NCBI RefSeq assembly: GCF_020524325.1
Contig: NZ_JAIVKY010000001.1
Location: 156,235-220,234 of the forward strand
Reading direction: 5' to 3'
Source of the DNA: Sutcliffiella horikoshii
GTDB lineage: Bacteria > Bacillota > Bacilli > Bacillales > Bacillaceae_I
Length of the DNA stretch: 64,000 nt
Shown here one piece after another: positions 34,844-43,272 of the stretch. The notes under the pieces were generated by a model. That model was not told the origin of the DNA and made no database searches. It saw only the letters and a list, made by a program, of their open reading frames with translations. The position numbers and the translations under genes are program-made. Numbering within the stretch: position 1 is the first letter of the stretch; each line of letters starts with the position of its first letter.

Positions 34844-35860
34844 ATGAAATCAGCATTATTTTCCCCATATACAGTAAAAGGCGTAACACTTAAAAATAGG
34901 ATTGTCATGTCCCCAATGTGCATGTATTCCAGTCATAATGAAGACGGGCATGTTCAAGATTGGCATATGACTCACTATGTATCACGCGCAGTCGGCCAAG
35001 TAGGGCTGATCATGGTGGAAGCAACAGCGGTCCAGCCACAAGGACGCATTTCTCCACAAGACCTTGGAATTTGGAACGACGAACATATTCAAGGCTTCCA
35101 AGAATTAAATAAACAAATCAAGGTCCATGGATCCAAAACTGCCATCCAGCTTGCTCATGCAGGAAGAAAGGCAATGGTAGACGGAGACATCTATGCACCA
35201 ACCGCGTTGGCATTTAACGAAAAAATGAAAACTCCTGTGGAAATGTCTACAGAGGATATAAAAGAAACAATCGCTGCGTTTGTGGAAGGAGCCAAGCGTT
35301 CCAAGGAAGCAGGATTTGATATTATAGAACTACATGGTGCTCATGGATATTTAATCAATGAATTCCTATCACCTCTTACGAACAAACGTAAAGATGAATA
35401 CGGTGGAAGTACAGAAAATCGCTACCGCTTCCTTCGTGACATCATTGATGGCGTAAATGAAGTATGGGATGGACCATTATTTGTTCGTGTATCAGCTAAT
35501 GACTACCACCCTGAGGGATTAACTGCAGAAGACTATGTAACCTATGCTAGATGGATGAAAGAGCAAGGAGTGGATCTAGTGGATGTCAGCTCAGGTGCGG
35601 TGGTGCCGGCAGCGATTGATGTGTACCCTGGCTACCAGGTTGGTTTTGCAGAAACGATCAAGTCCGGTGCAGACATTGATACTGGTGCGGTTGGACTAAT
35701 CACTTCTGGTTTGCAGGCGGAAGAAATCTTAAGAAATAACCGTGCAGACTTAATCTTCGTTGCAAGGGAACTATTGCGTGACCCTTACTGGCCAAGAACA
35801 GCGGCGAAACAACTCGGGGTTGAAATTGAATCTCCAAAACAATATGACCGCTCTTGGTAA
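34844..35860 (+). CDS. namA: NADPH dehydrogenase NamA (YqjM), old yellow enzyme family
   Basis: 338 residues, the length of B. subtilis YqjM. TIM-barrel flavoenzyme: start [20 protein letters not shown] with the Cys of MCMY that modulates [12 protein letters not shown] with the active-site His, [16 protein letters not shown] with the second region, and C-terminal [13 protein letters not shown]. It reduces activated C=C bonds and nitro compounds with NADPH and responds to oxidative or electrophile stress. Good GGAGG site before ATG. Confidence 0.95.
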   Translation: MKSALFSPYTVKGVTLKNRIVMSPMCMYSSHNEDGHVQDWHMTHYVSRAVGQVGLIMVEATAVQPQGRISPQDLGIWNDEHIQGFQELNKQIKVHGSKTAIQLAHAGRKAMVDGDIYAPTALAFNEKMKTPVEMSTEDIKETIAAFVEGAKRSKEAGFDIIELHGAHGYLINEFLSPLTNKRKDEYGGSTENRYRFLRDIIDGVNEVWDGPLFVRVSANDYHPEGLTAEDYVTYARWMKEQGVDLVDVSSGAVVPAAIDVYPGYQVGFAETIKSGADIDTGAVGLITSGLQAEEILRNNRADLIFVARELLRDPYWPRTAAKQLGVEIESPKQYDRSW

Positions 35861-35932
35861 TAGAAGCGCCCACTCTTAGGATAATGGGTTTACCTGTGAG
35901 CTGTAAATAACCAAATCATAGGGTAAATCATC

Positions 35933-35968
35933 AAAAGGGCTTAGAGGTTCTCCTTCTAAGCCTTTTCT
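35933..35968. terminator. Terminator after namA
   Basis: AAAAGGGCTTAGA pairs with TCTAAGCCTTTT with one bulged G; T-rich tail. Confidence 0.8.
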
Positions 35969-36021
35969 TTTGTTCAATGTTCCACCAGAGCTCCAAATTG
36001 CGGCATAAGTAAAAAACTAAT

Positions 36022-36201
36022 TTATGGGTTATCTCCTGTAAGCCACGCAAATAGATATCCGATAAATACAATGATTAAGAAAAGTAGTATCTTAGTTACC
36101 TTTATAATTTTATTAATAAATAAATTGAGCTTGGATTGTTTTTTAAATTTTGCAATTTCTAAAGAGATAAGACAATTTATTAGTGATAAAAAAGTAATCA
36201 T
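36022..36201 (-). CDS. Small membrane protein, 59 residues
   Basis: ATG 36201 stands 9 nt after GGAGG. The product has a hydrophobic N-terminal stretch (MITFLSLINCLISLE), a basic middle (KKQSKLNLFINKIIK) and a clear membrane helix (ILLFLIIVFIGYLFAWL). No family recognised. The good ribosome binding site argues it is real, but it is AT-rich and short. It may be cotranscribed with the gene ending at 36311. Confidence 0.55.
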   Translation of the reverse strand: MITFLSLINCLISLEIAKFKKQSKLNLFINKIIKVTKILLFLIIVFIGYLFAWLTGDNP

Positions 36202-36310
36202 TATTGACAACCTCCAAGGGAGTCTATTACTTACTTCACATTCAATAACTATTGCCCAAAACTTATTTGAGGGACAAACCGCTTCTAGATTGTTGAATTC
36301 TAAATCTCTT

Positions 36311-36763
36311 TTAATTTGGGGTAATTAAACCGTATCTGCTTTTTTTACCCATCCACGAACTAACATCACGCCACTTAAGATTCTTTGAAGAAATCCAGCT
36401 ATTAGCACCCTGAGTAAAATTATTTGGTTCCCAATCATAATCATCAGCCCAATAAAAATAACCTTCGTGTAAAATAAGTTTTGCTTCATAAATGACTGGG
36501 TCATAGTTAATCGGACTGGGAACGATATGAAATTGAGTTACCCCTTCAAAAAGTAATTCAATTGCAGAAGGATTATCATATTGTCTTTGGAAGAGGATTC
36601 GTACATTAGTATCAAGGTCTGTTGACATGCCCATAAATAAATTTTCATCTACATAGCTCTCAGTCCACATATATAATTCCTTTAAGCAACTATCATGGAA
36701 ACCACCAAATGTTTCTAACAATTTTTCAATATCCTGCCTATGTTTCAGTTCTTTCCATTCCAT
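36311..36763 (-). CDS. Hypothetical soluble protein
   Basis: 150 residues, acidic and Trp-rich, no membrane segment (FGGFHDSCLKELYMW near the start; YFYWADDYDWEPNN near the end). Proteins with this look are common in Bacillus accessory regions, sometimes as immunity-like proteins, but I cannot name a family. ATG 36763 is 5 nt after GGAGG; an earlier in-frame start at 36775 has no site. Confidence 0.65.
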   Translation of the reverse strand: MEWKELKHRQDIEKLLETFGGFHDSCLKELYMWTESYVDENLFMGMSTDLDTNVRILFQRQYDNPSAIELLFEGVTQFHIVPSPINYDPVIYEAKLILHEGYFYWADDYDWEPNNFTQGANSWISSKNLKWRDVSSWMGKKSRYGLITPN

Positions 36764-36896
36764 AATTACCTCCATTAATTAATTATTTCCTCTTCCATTA
36801 AACTACCTATTCCTAAGTAATACGAGATAAGCTTTGGTGCAATCGGCCCTAGTTTATGGGACAACATAAACTCAATGGGCTATTAAGATTTTTGTG

Positions 36897-37427
36897 TCAA
36901 TTTTGGGCACTCCATTCTTTCAGGAGTGAATCTAAGTCATCCCCGTGTATTTCTTCGGCAGTCTTTCCATCTAATGAATAACCCCAACCATTAACGCCTT
37001 CACCGACAGGGTATGAAGTACCTCCAATTACCTCATCATTGTAGATAAACACCCTTACTTCAACTTTCCCAGTAAAACCTTCCTGATGTCCATCCATTTC
37101 ACTTAAAGGGTGATTTTTCACGACAAATACTTCCTGGACTATCTCTTTTCCTATATATGATTCAGGAGAAACAGTTTGAACAGCCCATATTGAATTGTGT
37201 GGCATATCCCCTAGTTCTACTCTGGTAAAAGAGTAAACCTGGTTACCTTCGTAAGATTCTATATCATAACCTTTGTCTAAAAGATATTGCTTCGCCAACT
37301 CACCGTCAGAATCCATATCATAACCTTTGTCTAAAAGATATTGCTTCGTCAACTCATCGTCAGAATCCATTTGGGGTCCACAGCCAACAAGAAAAAAGAT
37401 AACAGCAAGAAATACTATTCGCTTCAT
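36897..37427 (-). CDS. Lipoprotein with a recent internal duplication
   Basis: 176 residues with a lipobox VGC at residue 16. Residues ~20-56 hold two copies of an 18-residue unit with the core KQYLLDKGYD, encoded by two 54-bp units that differ at only two bases. The rest is a beta-rich domain (VQTVSPESYIGKEIVQEV, VRVFIYNDEV). Family not recognised. The duplicate may be strain-specific. A purine-rich site precedes ATG 37427. Confidence 0.75.
   Translation of the reverse strand: MKRIVFLAVIFFLVGCGPQMDSDDELTKQYLLDKGYDMDSDGELAKQYLLDKGYDIESYEGNQVYSFTRVELGDMPHNSIWAVQTVSPESYIGKEIVQEVFVVKNHPLSEMDGHQEGFTGKVEVRVFIYNDEVIGGTSYPVGEGVNGWGYSLDGKTAEEIHGDDLDSLLKEWSAQN
37261..37368. repeat. 54-bp direct duplication inside the lipoprotein gene
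   Basis: 37261-37314 and 37315-37368 are identical except for two C/T differences. Length 54 keeps the frame. Confidence 0.97.
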
Positions 37428-37751
37428 ATTTATTCCCCCTTTAAGAGTTAGACGAATACCAAAATAATTAAGTTTCTGATATTCTATTATCCTGCCCGAT
37501 TATTAACTAGTAAAAATTGTCTACGATATCTATATATTAACATTTTTTTCTAGCGACCTGCGTTATAACCTCTAAAAATGGTATGTGATTTCATAATAGT
37601 TAATAGAAACAAATACTCATTTGACAGTTGGTATTACAAAAAAAACGCACTGTGAATTTCTTTGAGAAACACAGTGCGTTTTGCATGGGTATTACTTGTC
37701 TAAACCTCTGAAACAAACCAGTTACTATGGCCGTTTTCCTTTCCTTTGTTA
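37428..37751. other. Intergenic region with one terminator
   Basis: 324 bp with no gene. It holds the terminator at 37638-37682 and AT-rich sequence before the lipoprotein gene; nothing else is evident. Confidence 0.7.
37638..37682. terminator. Bidirectional-type terminator downstream of the coiled-coil gene
   Basis: AAAACGCACTGTG / CACAGTGCGTTTT, a perfect 13-bp stem, with A-run before and T after. Confidence 0.9.
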
Positions 37752-38693
37752 CTAGTTTGAAGATTCAAGAAGGTTTTTCTTTTCTTCTTTAACTGAACGC
37801 AACTCTTCTTCCATTTGATCTCGCTGGCCTTTCAAGCTTCCAAGCAACCTAGAAACTCTTCCGATAATCTGAGAGGTTTGATTATAGCTTTCCGTAATTT
37901 TTCCGTGCACCATCCAATCAACAATCAGCCCGTCAAAGAAGTAATCAGCAAAAGTCAGCATCCCTCCCACTTCAATCGTGGAATCAAAGTGATGCTTGAT
38001 ATCAAGTAACTCATCTTGAAAAACTCGTAGCTTATTTTGAGCTTGATGAATATGCGCCTTGGCCTCATCCAAGCGGCTATGTTTCATCGCAGTGGAAACC
38101 ATTCCCCCGCCGAACATATCAAACGTGGACCAGCCTTTTGCAGAATCTAAGGAAGATAACGCCCGCTCCAAAGCATGCAATGCCAATTGACCGGCATCAA
38201 TTGCCTCATCGTATTCATTCAGGTTCGTTTGCAGGTCTGCTTCTTTATCCGCTAAATCAAATAATTTTACACTCCATACTGAGTTAGAGTCGTGAATTAG
38301 TCTTTCCTTTTCCCGAATAATTTTCTCGTATCTAATAGGTGAGTTAACAACGGGTGCTAATAGCGTTTGAAACTCTGCTAGCTCCTTCTCTACATCGTCA
38401 ATCGTCTCAACCGCTTCCGTATACTTCAATTTTGCTGCAAGTACTTCCTTTTGTTCTTGATCAAGCTTTTCCAACTTTTTACCGGTCATGGAGTAGAAAA
38501 TACTTGTTAAAGAAAAACGTTCGAGTCGAGCTACATCCTCTTCTTCTTTTTCCAACAGTGTCTTTAACTGACTTCTTTTACGCTTTTCTTCTGTCAAATA
38601 TGTATTCAACCTTTCAATATGCTCTTCGTACTTTGCTTTCTTACGCAGGTTGTCTTTAACTTCTAATAACTCTTGGTTTAAATCTGTGAACAA
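37752..38693 (-). CDS. Coiled-coil protein of unknown function
   Basis: About 313 residues, nearly all helical with heptad-like stretches (residues ~1-60, 75-130, 200-245 and 280-313), no signal peptide. A middle section, SIFYSMTGKKLEKLDQEQ, recurs in a Bacillus family of uncharacterised proteins. I chose TTG 38693 because a GGGGG site lies 6 nt upstream; the frame runs to 38753 with another TTG but no site. A structural or scaffold role is possible. Confidence 0.65.
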   Translation of the reverse strand: MFTDLNQELLEVKDNLRKKAKYEEHIERLNTYLTEEKRKRSQLKTLLEKEEEDVARLERFSLTSIFYSMTGKKLEKLDQEQKEVLAAKLKYTEAVETIDDVEKELAEFQTLLAPVVNSPIRYEKIIREKERLIHDSNSVWSVKLFDLADKEADLQTNLNEYDEAIDAGQLALHALERALSSLDSAKGWSTFDMFGGGMVSTAMKHSRLDEAKAHIHQAQNKLRVFQDELLDIKHHFDSTIEVGGMLTFADYFFDGLIVDWMVHGKITESYNQTSQIIGRVSRLLGSLKGQRDQMEEELRSVKEEKKNLLESSN

Positions 38694-38772
38694 ACTATTT
38701 CCCCCTTTTTTTCTTCCTAATACATTTACGGATGGAAATAGTTTTAGTTTCAATTAATTCAAACTAGCATAT

Positions 38773-39471
38773 CTATTTAATTTTCATCAAACTCGCCCAT
38801 AAAAAGTCCTCACCAAACATTTCAGAAGGCTGTGAAACCTTTACCATTTCCCTAAATTCAAGAATTGTAAAGTCTTCTATGAAAATACGTTTCAATCTTT
38901 CTTCCGAATAGCCAATACCTCTGTTCATGCTTCTTTGTTCATAAACATCCCAGTCAGCAGTTTCTGCAGCCGCTTTTGTATTAAAGCAAACTAGACCGAA
39001 GTGGCCGTCTTTTTTTAGCGCTTTTTTTATTGTTTCTATATAGCTCAATCTGCGATGTGGGGCAAGATGATGGAACATGCCGCTATCATAAACAAAATCA
39101 TAACTGTTGGGTTCGAATTCATACTCAAAAAGGGAGACTTGGCGAAAATTAATATCCACCTTTTCAGAAAGTGCCCTTTCTCTAGCCCAGGTCAATGCAT
39201 TTTCTGAAATATCAATGGCATCAACTGTACAACCCATTTTTGCTAGATAAATTGCATTCCTACCAGGTCCACATCCTATCTCTAACACTCGTTTAGGCAA
39301 CAGACCTTCCTCCAAATAGGAAACTAGATTTTCATCCGGACCTTTCACTTTAAAGAATGGAATCTCCTTATTTCTGTCCTCATAAAAGTTATTCCAGAAT
39401 GTCTCCGGTTCTCTTAGAAGTCCGTCTAACATTTCGTAAAGATCTTCATTATTGATAATTTCTTTAGCCAT
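38773..39471 (-). CDS. Class I SAM-dependent methyltransferase
   Basis: 232 residues. Motif I VLEIGCGPGRNAIYLAKMG binds the Ade-Met; motif II/acidic loop VDAIDISENAL follows, then FDFVYD-type motif as SYDFVYDSGMFHHL. The N-terminal ~60 residues are helical. Probably methylates a small molecule (tellurite- or thiol-type methyltransferases have the same layout). Substrate not known. Confidence 0.85.
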   Translation of the reverse strand: MAKEIINNEDLYEMLDGLLREPETFWNNFYEDRNKEIPFFKVKGPDENLVSYLEEGLLPKRVLEIGCGPGRNAIYLAKMGCTVDAIDISENALTWARERALSEKVDINFRQVSLFEYEFEPNSYDFVYDSGMFHHLAPHRRLSYIETIKKALKKDGHFGLVCFNTKAAAETADWDVYEQRSMNRGIGYSEERLKRIFIEDFTILEFREMVKVSQPSEMFGEDFLWASLMKIK

Positions 39472-39816
39472 CTTATCTCTCCCCTTACCTTATATGTAAT
39501 ATTGTACCAACCCCCTATCTACCTATTGTTACAACGCTTTTAAAGTTAGATGAAAAAGCTGAAATTGGAAGCCGTTATCCCCTGTTTATTCTCTTTCTAT
39601 CGCAATTCTAGTACCCCTATTTTTCTTTTAACACCATTAATTGACCCCTGGGCTAGGAACATCTTAAATGATGTTCCACCCCACCTAAAATCATTCAGGC
39701 TAATGATGTATGATCCACCTACTCTCCAAGTTTGTAACATTCGTAACGAAATTGTAACAAACAATTTAAAAGAGGACGATTACCTCGAAAGTAATCGTCC
39801 CACTCCATAATAATTT
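39472..39816. other. Intergenic region without a convincing gene
   Basis: 345 bp. A plus-strand frame (39550-39810) has no ribosome binding site and unusual composition, so I do not call it. Only the terminator at 39774 is evident. Confidence 0.6.
39774..39800 (-). terminator. Terminator of rnz
   Basis: GGACGATTAC / GTAATCGTCC, perfect 10-bp stem, 7-nt loop, then a TCTTTT tail on the minus strand. Confidence 0.85.
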
Positions 39817-40737
39817 TTATTTTATGGCCATGACATCAAAGTCGTTTACCACAACCGTGTTTGAAAATATCTCTTTTGCCTCTTCTATTAATGAGAGAAC
39901 ATCCTCTTGCTGGTACCTTGCACTTATGTGCGTTAAGAGCAATTGTTTCGCTCCTGCCTCCTTGGCAACCTGTGCAGCCTGGACAGTAGTGGAATGGAAA
40001 TACTCTCTTGCAAGCATTTCATCCTTTGCTGCAAAAGTTGCCTCATGGATAAGAACATCCGCCGCTTCCGCCAACTCAACAGAAACAGGAGTAAACCTAG
40101 TATCTCCAAGGACGGTAATCACCTTCCCCTTTTTCGGAGGACCGATATAATCTTTCCCTTCTACTATTCTACCGTCAGACAAAGTAACACTTTTCCCCTC
40201 TTTTAGCTCTTGGAGATGAGGGCCTGATGGAATCTTGCTTTGCTTGACTTTCTCCATTAATAACGCACCTGGTAAGTCTTTCTGAACAAGCCGAAAGCCA
40301 AAGGAAGGAATTCCATGGACAAGTTTTTTTGCTTTTATGGTGAAATCCGCTTCTTCCAAAAGTAACCCTTCTTCTTCAAACTCTTCAATAATTAATGGAT
40401 ACTTCACATGCGTCATACTCACTCTCAAAGAAGTTTCAATATACTCTTTTATCCCTACCGGCCCGTAAACCGTCAAAGGTGTTTCCCCACCTTGAAAAGA
40501 ACGGCTGCTTAACAGTCCAGGCAAGCCAAAGATATGATCTCCGTGTAAGTGGGTGATAAAAATTTTAGTAATCTTTCTTGGTTTTAATGATGTATGTAAA
40601 ATTTGGTGCTGTGTTGCTTCCCCACAATCAAAGAGCCACACAGAACCCTCTTTATCATCTATATGTAATGCCAGCGAAGATACATTTCGGTGCTTTGCTG
40701 GAACACCAGAACCTGTACCTAAAAAAGTTAGTTTCAT
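39817..40737 (-). CDS. rnz: Ribonuclease Z
   Basis: 306 residues starting [18 protein letters not shown]. Zinc motif [15 protein letters not shown], further ligands in GDTRFT, HEATF and LLTHISARY, and the exosite arm (~residues 150-190). It cuts the 3' trailer from tRNA precursors lacking an encoded CCA. Start 40737 follows GAGGAG by 9 nt; upstream in-frame starts are not supported. B. subtilis rnz (yqjK) has the same neighbours. Confidence 0.95.
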   Translation of the reverse strand: MKLTFLGTGSGVPAKHRNVSSLALHIDDKEGSVWLFDCGEATQHQILHTSLKPRKITKIFITHLHGDHIFGLPGLLSSRSFQGGETPLTVYGPVGIKEYIETSLRVSMTHVKYPLIIEEFEEEGLLLEEADFTIKAKKLVHGIPSFGFRLVQKDLPGALLMEKVKQSKIPSGPHLQELKEGKSVTLSDGRIVEGKDYIGPPKKGKVITVLGDTRFTPVSVELAEAADVLIHEATFAAKDEMLAREYFHSTTVQAAQVAKEAGAKQLLLTHISARYQQEDVLSLIEEAKEIFSNTVVVNDFDVMAIK

Positions 40738-40844
40738 ATTCATCCGCTCCTCTTGTTCCATTATACTCAAAAAAGAAATTTTCCATAATATAAACAATGA
40801 ATATAGTACAATGATAGTATTACGGATAAAGGAGAATGGATGCT

Positions 40845-41681
40845 ATGGATAACATTTCTACAATCGTATTTGACCTGGACGGTACGCTTTATGAGGATAC
40901 CCACCACTTTCAGTATTACGCCGATCTTCTCAAAAACAAATTGCCTGCGGAAAAACAAACCATGTTTGCAGAAGACTATAAAGCTATTGAGGCAGGGACG
41001 CATACGCTAAAGATGGGTATGGTGTATGATGCAAAGAAAGATCTAATTCTGGCACATAATGATGGGAAAGTATTTAGAGGCTGGACTTGGGATGGAGTAG
41101 AAGTATCCCAAGATAAACTCACTTCCCTATATCTAGGCACGCTTCAATTTGACCTGTTTGATATGCTCAGTATCGGGGATCTATGGTGGGTACCAGTTTC
41201 CATTGCTAAGCACTACGGATTAAGCAGCGAGGAAGCTTATGCGGCATTCCTGCAAACAAGAGAACATATGATGACAGATGACTTTCTATTAGAACCATTA
41301 GCAGAGTTTGCTAATGTATTAGAAAAACTCCATAAAAAGTATACATTAATCCTTATGACTAATAGCCCGCAGACAGACAGCGATGTCATATTGAAGAAAC
41401 TTGGATTCACTTCTTACTTCCATGATAAAATTTATGAAGCAAATAAACCGGTAAACACGGCAGATCGTCTCTCATACATATCTAAGGAACACCATGTTCC
41501 TTACAGCCAAATGCTGAGCGTGGGTGATAACTATATTAACGAAATTCTTCCCGCTGCTTTATTGGGTTGTAGTACAATTTGTATTGATCCTTTTAACCTA
41601 TTTAAAGAAAGCGAAGCAACCTATACAGTCTCTGGATTATCAGAGCTTTCTATGCTATTAGATAAATCATTTTTAAAATAA
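40845..41681 (+). CDS. HAD-superfamily phosphatase
   Basis: 278 residues. Motif I IVFDLDGTLYEDTHHF, motif II LILMTNSPQTDSD, motif IV LSVGDNYINEILPAALLG. The large insert between motifs I and II (~110 residues) is a helical cap of type C1. Third HAD gene of the window; substrate unknown. ATG 40845 stands 10 nt after GGAG; the ATG at 40836 is too near. Ends in a terminator. Confidence 0.85.
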   Translation: MDNISTIVFDLDGTLYEDTHHFQYYADLLKNKLPAEKQTMFAEDYKAIEAGTHTLKMGMVYDAKKDLILAHNDGKVFRGWTWDGVEVSQDKLTSLYLGTLQFDLFDMLSIGDLWWVPVSIAKHYGLSSEEAYAAFLQTREHMMTDDFLLEPLAEFANVLEKLHKKYTLILMTNSPQTDSDVILKKLGFTSYFHDKIYEANKPVNTADRLSYISKEHHVPYSQMLSVGDNYINEILPAALLGCSTICIDPFNLFKESEATYTVSGLSELSMLLDKSFLK

Positions 41682-41706
41682 CACTTCAGGGTGTTATTTT
41701 TTTTTG
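41676..41706 (+). terminator. Terminator of the HAD gene
   Basis: AAATAACAC / GTGTTATTT with a 6-nt loop, then a long T-run; overlaps the stop codon. Confidence 0.88.
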
Positions 41707-41716
41707 AATAAAATGC

Positions 41717-41766
41717 TTGCCTTTAGAACATCTGTTCGATTATAATAAAAACAGAACAAACGTTCT
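41717..41766 (+). promoter_or_regulatory. SOS promoter: two LexA boxes around a sigma-A promoter
   Basis: -35 TTGCCT (41717-41722), -10 TATAAT (41741-41746), spacer 18 bp. LexA box 1 AGAAC-ATCT-GTTCG (41725-41738) fills the spacer; LexA box 2 AGAAC-AAAC-GTTCT (41753-41766) covers the expected start point. Both have the perfect GAAC-N4-GTTC core. Confidence 0.88.
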
Positions 41767-41788
41767 AAATACTAATGAGGTGATACTA

Positions 41789-41995
41789 ATGAAATTAATC
41801 CAACAATCTTTCTACGTTACTTTGAAGCTATTGGCTGTTTCCGGATTTGCCATTCTTTTTTATGTCATGATGACAGATAAGACAAGCAATGCCCCAATGT
41901 TCATGCTTAGCTTGATGACATCCCTTAGTTTAATTGCGATTCCTGGAATGAAGAATGTTATTAATAACTACGAAGAGACTCATCATGAATCCTGA
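41789..41995 (+). CDS. SOS-controlled small membrane protein
   Basis: 68 residues. ATG 41789 follows GAGGTG by 7 nt, 23 bp after the second LexA box. Two membrane helices are likely (residues ~11-28 and ~36-53) with a short His/Glu tail ending HHES. It does not look like YneA, TisB or another known SOS peptide. Being the first gene behind a double LexA site, it should be made on DNA damage. Function unknown; a membrane-acting checkpoint or toxin role would be one possibility. Confidence 0.75.
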   Translation: MKLIQQSFYVTLKLLAVSGFAILFYVMMTDKTSNAPMFMLSLMTSLSLIAIPGMKNVINNYEETHHES

Positions 41996-42182
41996 TTCTT
42001 CTACTGTAACCAAGGAAACTGCCCTTAAAATTGCAAAAAGAATGATTCATTATAATGTTACTAATGACTTGGATATAATCAGCTCCGTGGTGGATGTTTG
42101 TAAGGAAGATGTCGTTTCCTATCTGAAAAATCCACCCAAAATAAAAAAAGCCCTGCAATCGAGCATTACAGGACCGGGTTAA
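41985..42182 (+). CDS. Second small protein of the SOS operon
   Basis: 65 residues, soluble and helical (KETALKIAKRMIHYNVTND, then SVVDVCKEDVVSYLKNPP). The ATG overlaps the end of the preceding gene by 11 nt, so it depends on its translation; the ribosome binding site is weak (GAAGAG). The helical pattern could be a small DNA- or protein-binding bundle, but no family is recognised. Its stop directly abuts the convergent yunB stop. Confidence 0.55.
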   Translation: MNPDSSTVTKETALKIAKRMIHYNVTNDLDIISSVVDVCKEDVVSYLKNPPKIKKALQSSITGPG

Positions 42183-42980
42183 TCAGTTATTATTCTTTTG
42201 TTCTTCTACTGGAATCTCAGGGATAATAACTGGTGCTACTCCTCCACCACCGCTTCCACTCTCATGATAATACATCGGTACTTTTCCTGGAATGACTAGA
42301 TCTCCTATTTTAACAGAGTTATTTATCTCCATTGGCTGTTCGACCAAAGGAATGATAATGTTCATCTTCACACTCACATTTACATAAACCTCTATAACCG
42401 TATTATTTATTCCTGTTTCAATCACTTTCGTTTCCACATTCGAGATAACATCACCCAGGATCTCAAACCGCACTGGTATTTTCGGGCCAAGATTGGAAAA
42501 GAGGGTCGTTTTGGTCGCCATCCCTAACGGAACCTTATATACGATTCCATTCTGCTTTTTTGATTCTTCGTAATCTATATTCAAATCATTTTTATAGGAT
42601 TCCATTCCTTCCAGATTGCCTTCTTCAAGGAAATCCAAATACCTTTGAACTCTTAACGTAGTTTCAGAAATCACCGTGTTGACTACTTTATGATTTGTAC
42701 TAAAAGCTACATGATCCGTACCTTCATTTAATACGATAATTAATTCCTCTGGATTTAGACTGTTTGCTATCTTCTTTGAGACGGCATCATTAATAGCTTG
42801 TGTTGCAATCTGCCGTGCTTTCGTTTCTGCTATACTTCTTAAACTCGGTTCTAGATTTTTATTGATGATAATCAAACTAAAAACCGTCAAAATATTAAAT
42901 AATATAAATGTAATTAAAAACACGTACTTTAATGGCAGTGGCCCACTTTTTAATAAAGAAGTCCGACGCATTCTTCTCAT
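42183..42980 (-). CDS. yunB: Sporulation protein YunB
   Basis: 265 residues. An N-terminal membrane helix (~20-40) is followed by AETKARQIATQAINDAV and later ILGDVISNVETKVIETGINNT, which are characteristic of YunB, a forespore-engulfment-stage protein under SigE in B. subtilis. A Gly-rich and Pro-rich tail (SGSGGGG...) ends the protein. GGAGGAGG lies upstream of ATG 42980. It marks the organism as an endospore former. Confidence 0.88.
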   Translation of the reverse strand: MRRMRRTSLLKSGPLPLKYVFLITFILFNILTVFSLIIINKNLEPSLRSIAETKARQIATQAINDAVSKKIANSLNPEELIIVLNEGTDHVAFSTNHKVVNTVISETTLRVQRYLDFLEEGNLEGMESYKNDLNIDYEESKKQNGIVYKVPLGMATKTTLFSNLGPKIPVRFEILGDVISNVETKVIETGINNTVIEVYVNVSVKMNIIIPLVEQPMEINNSVKIGDLVIPGKVPMYYHESGSGGGGVAPVIIPEIPVEEQKNNN

Positions 42981-43075
42981 AGTTGCAATCCTCCTCCCCT
43001 TATATATATAAGAATGTTGGACAGATTATTAATCATTTTTTTGCTAAAGTGAAATCTGATATTATAAGTTTTCTA

Positions 43076-43204
43076 GCTGCTGATTGGAGCAATAGGCGCA
43101 GACTCCAGCGGGGGAGTAGCGACAATGTTGAGACCCCGCAACGAAGTGAGGAGGCTCAAGGTCGCCCCGCGGAAAGCGAAGCCGTTTGCGGAAATCAGCA
43201 GCAG
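43076..43204. repeat. GC-rich dispersed element, copy 2, with terminal inverted repeats
   Basis: Ends GCTGCTGATT and AATCAGCAGC are inverted repeats. Inside, the complement of CGCTTTCCGCGGGGCG, CTCCTCAC and GGGGTCTCAA matches copy 1 at 23815 in the opposite orientation. No coding frame; likely a small non-autonomous element or structured repeat. Confidence 0.85.
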
Positions 43205-43272
43205 TATACCAGGCTATATTAATTGGATATAAAAAAACTGCAAACCAATATGGCCTACAGATCAGTAATTTC

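Noticed and set aside
39550..39810. 86-codon plus-strand open frame upstream of rnz terminator
   Set aside because: No ribosome binding site, odd composition (Pro, Leu and Phe rich), and its end overlaps the rnz terminator hairpin.
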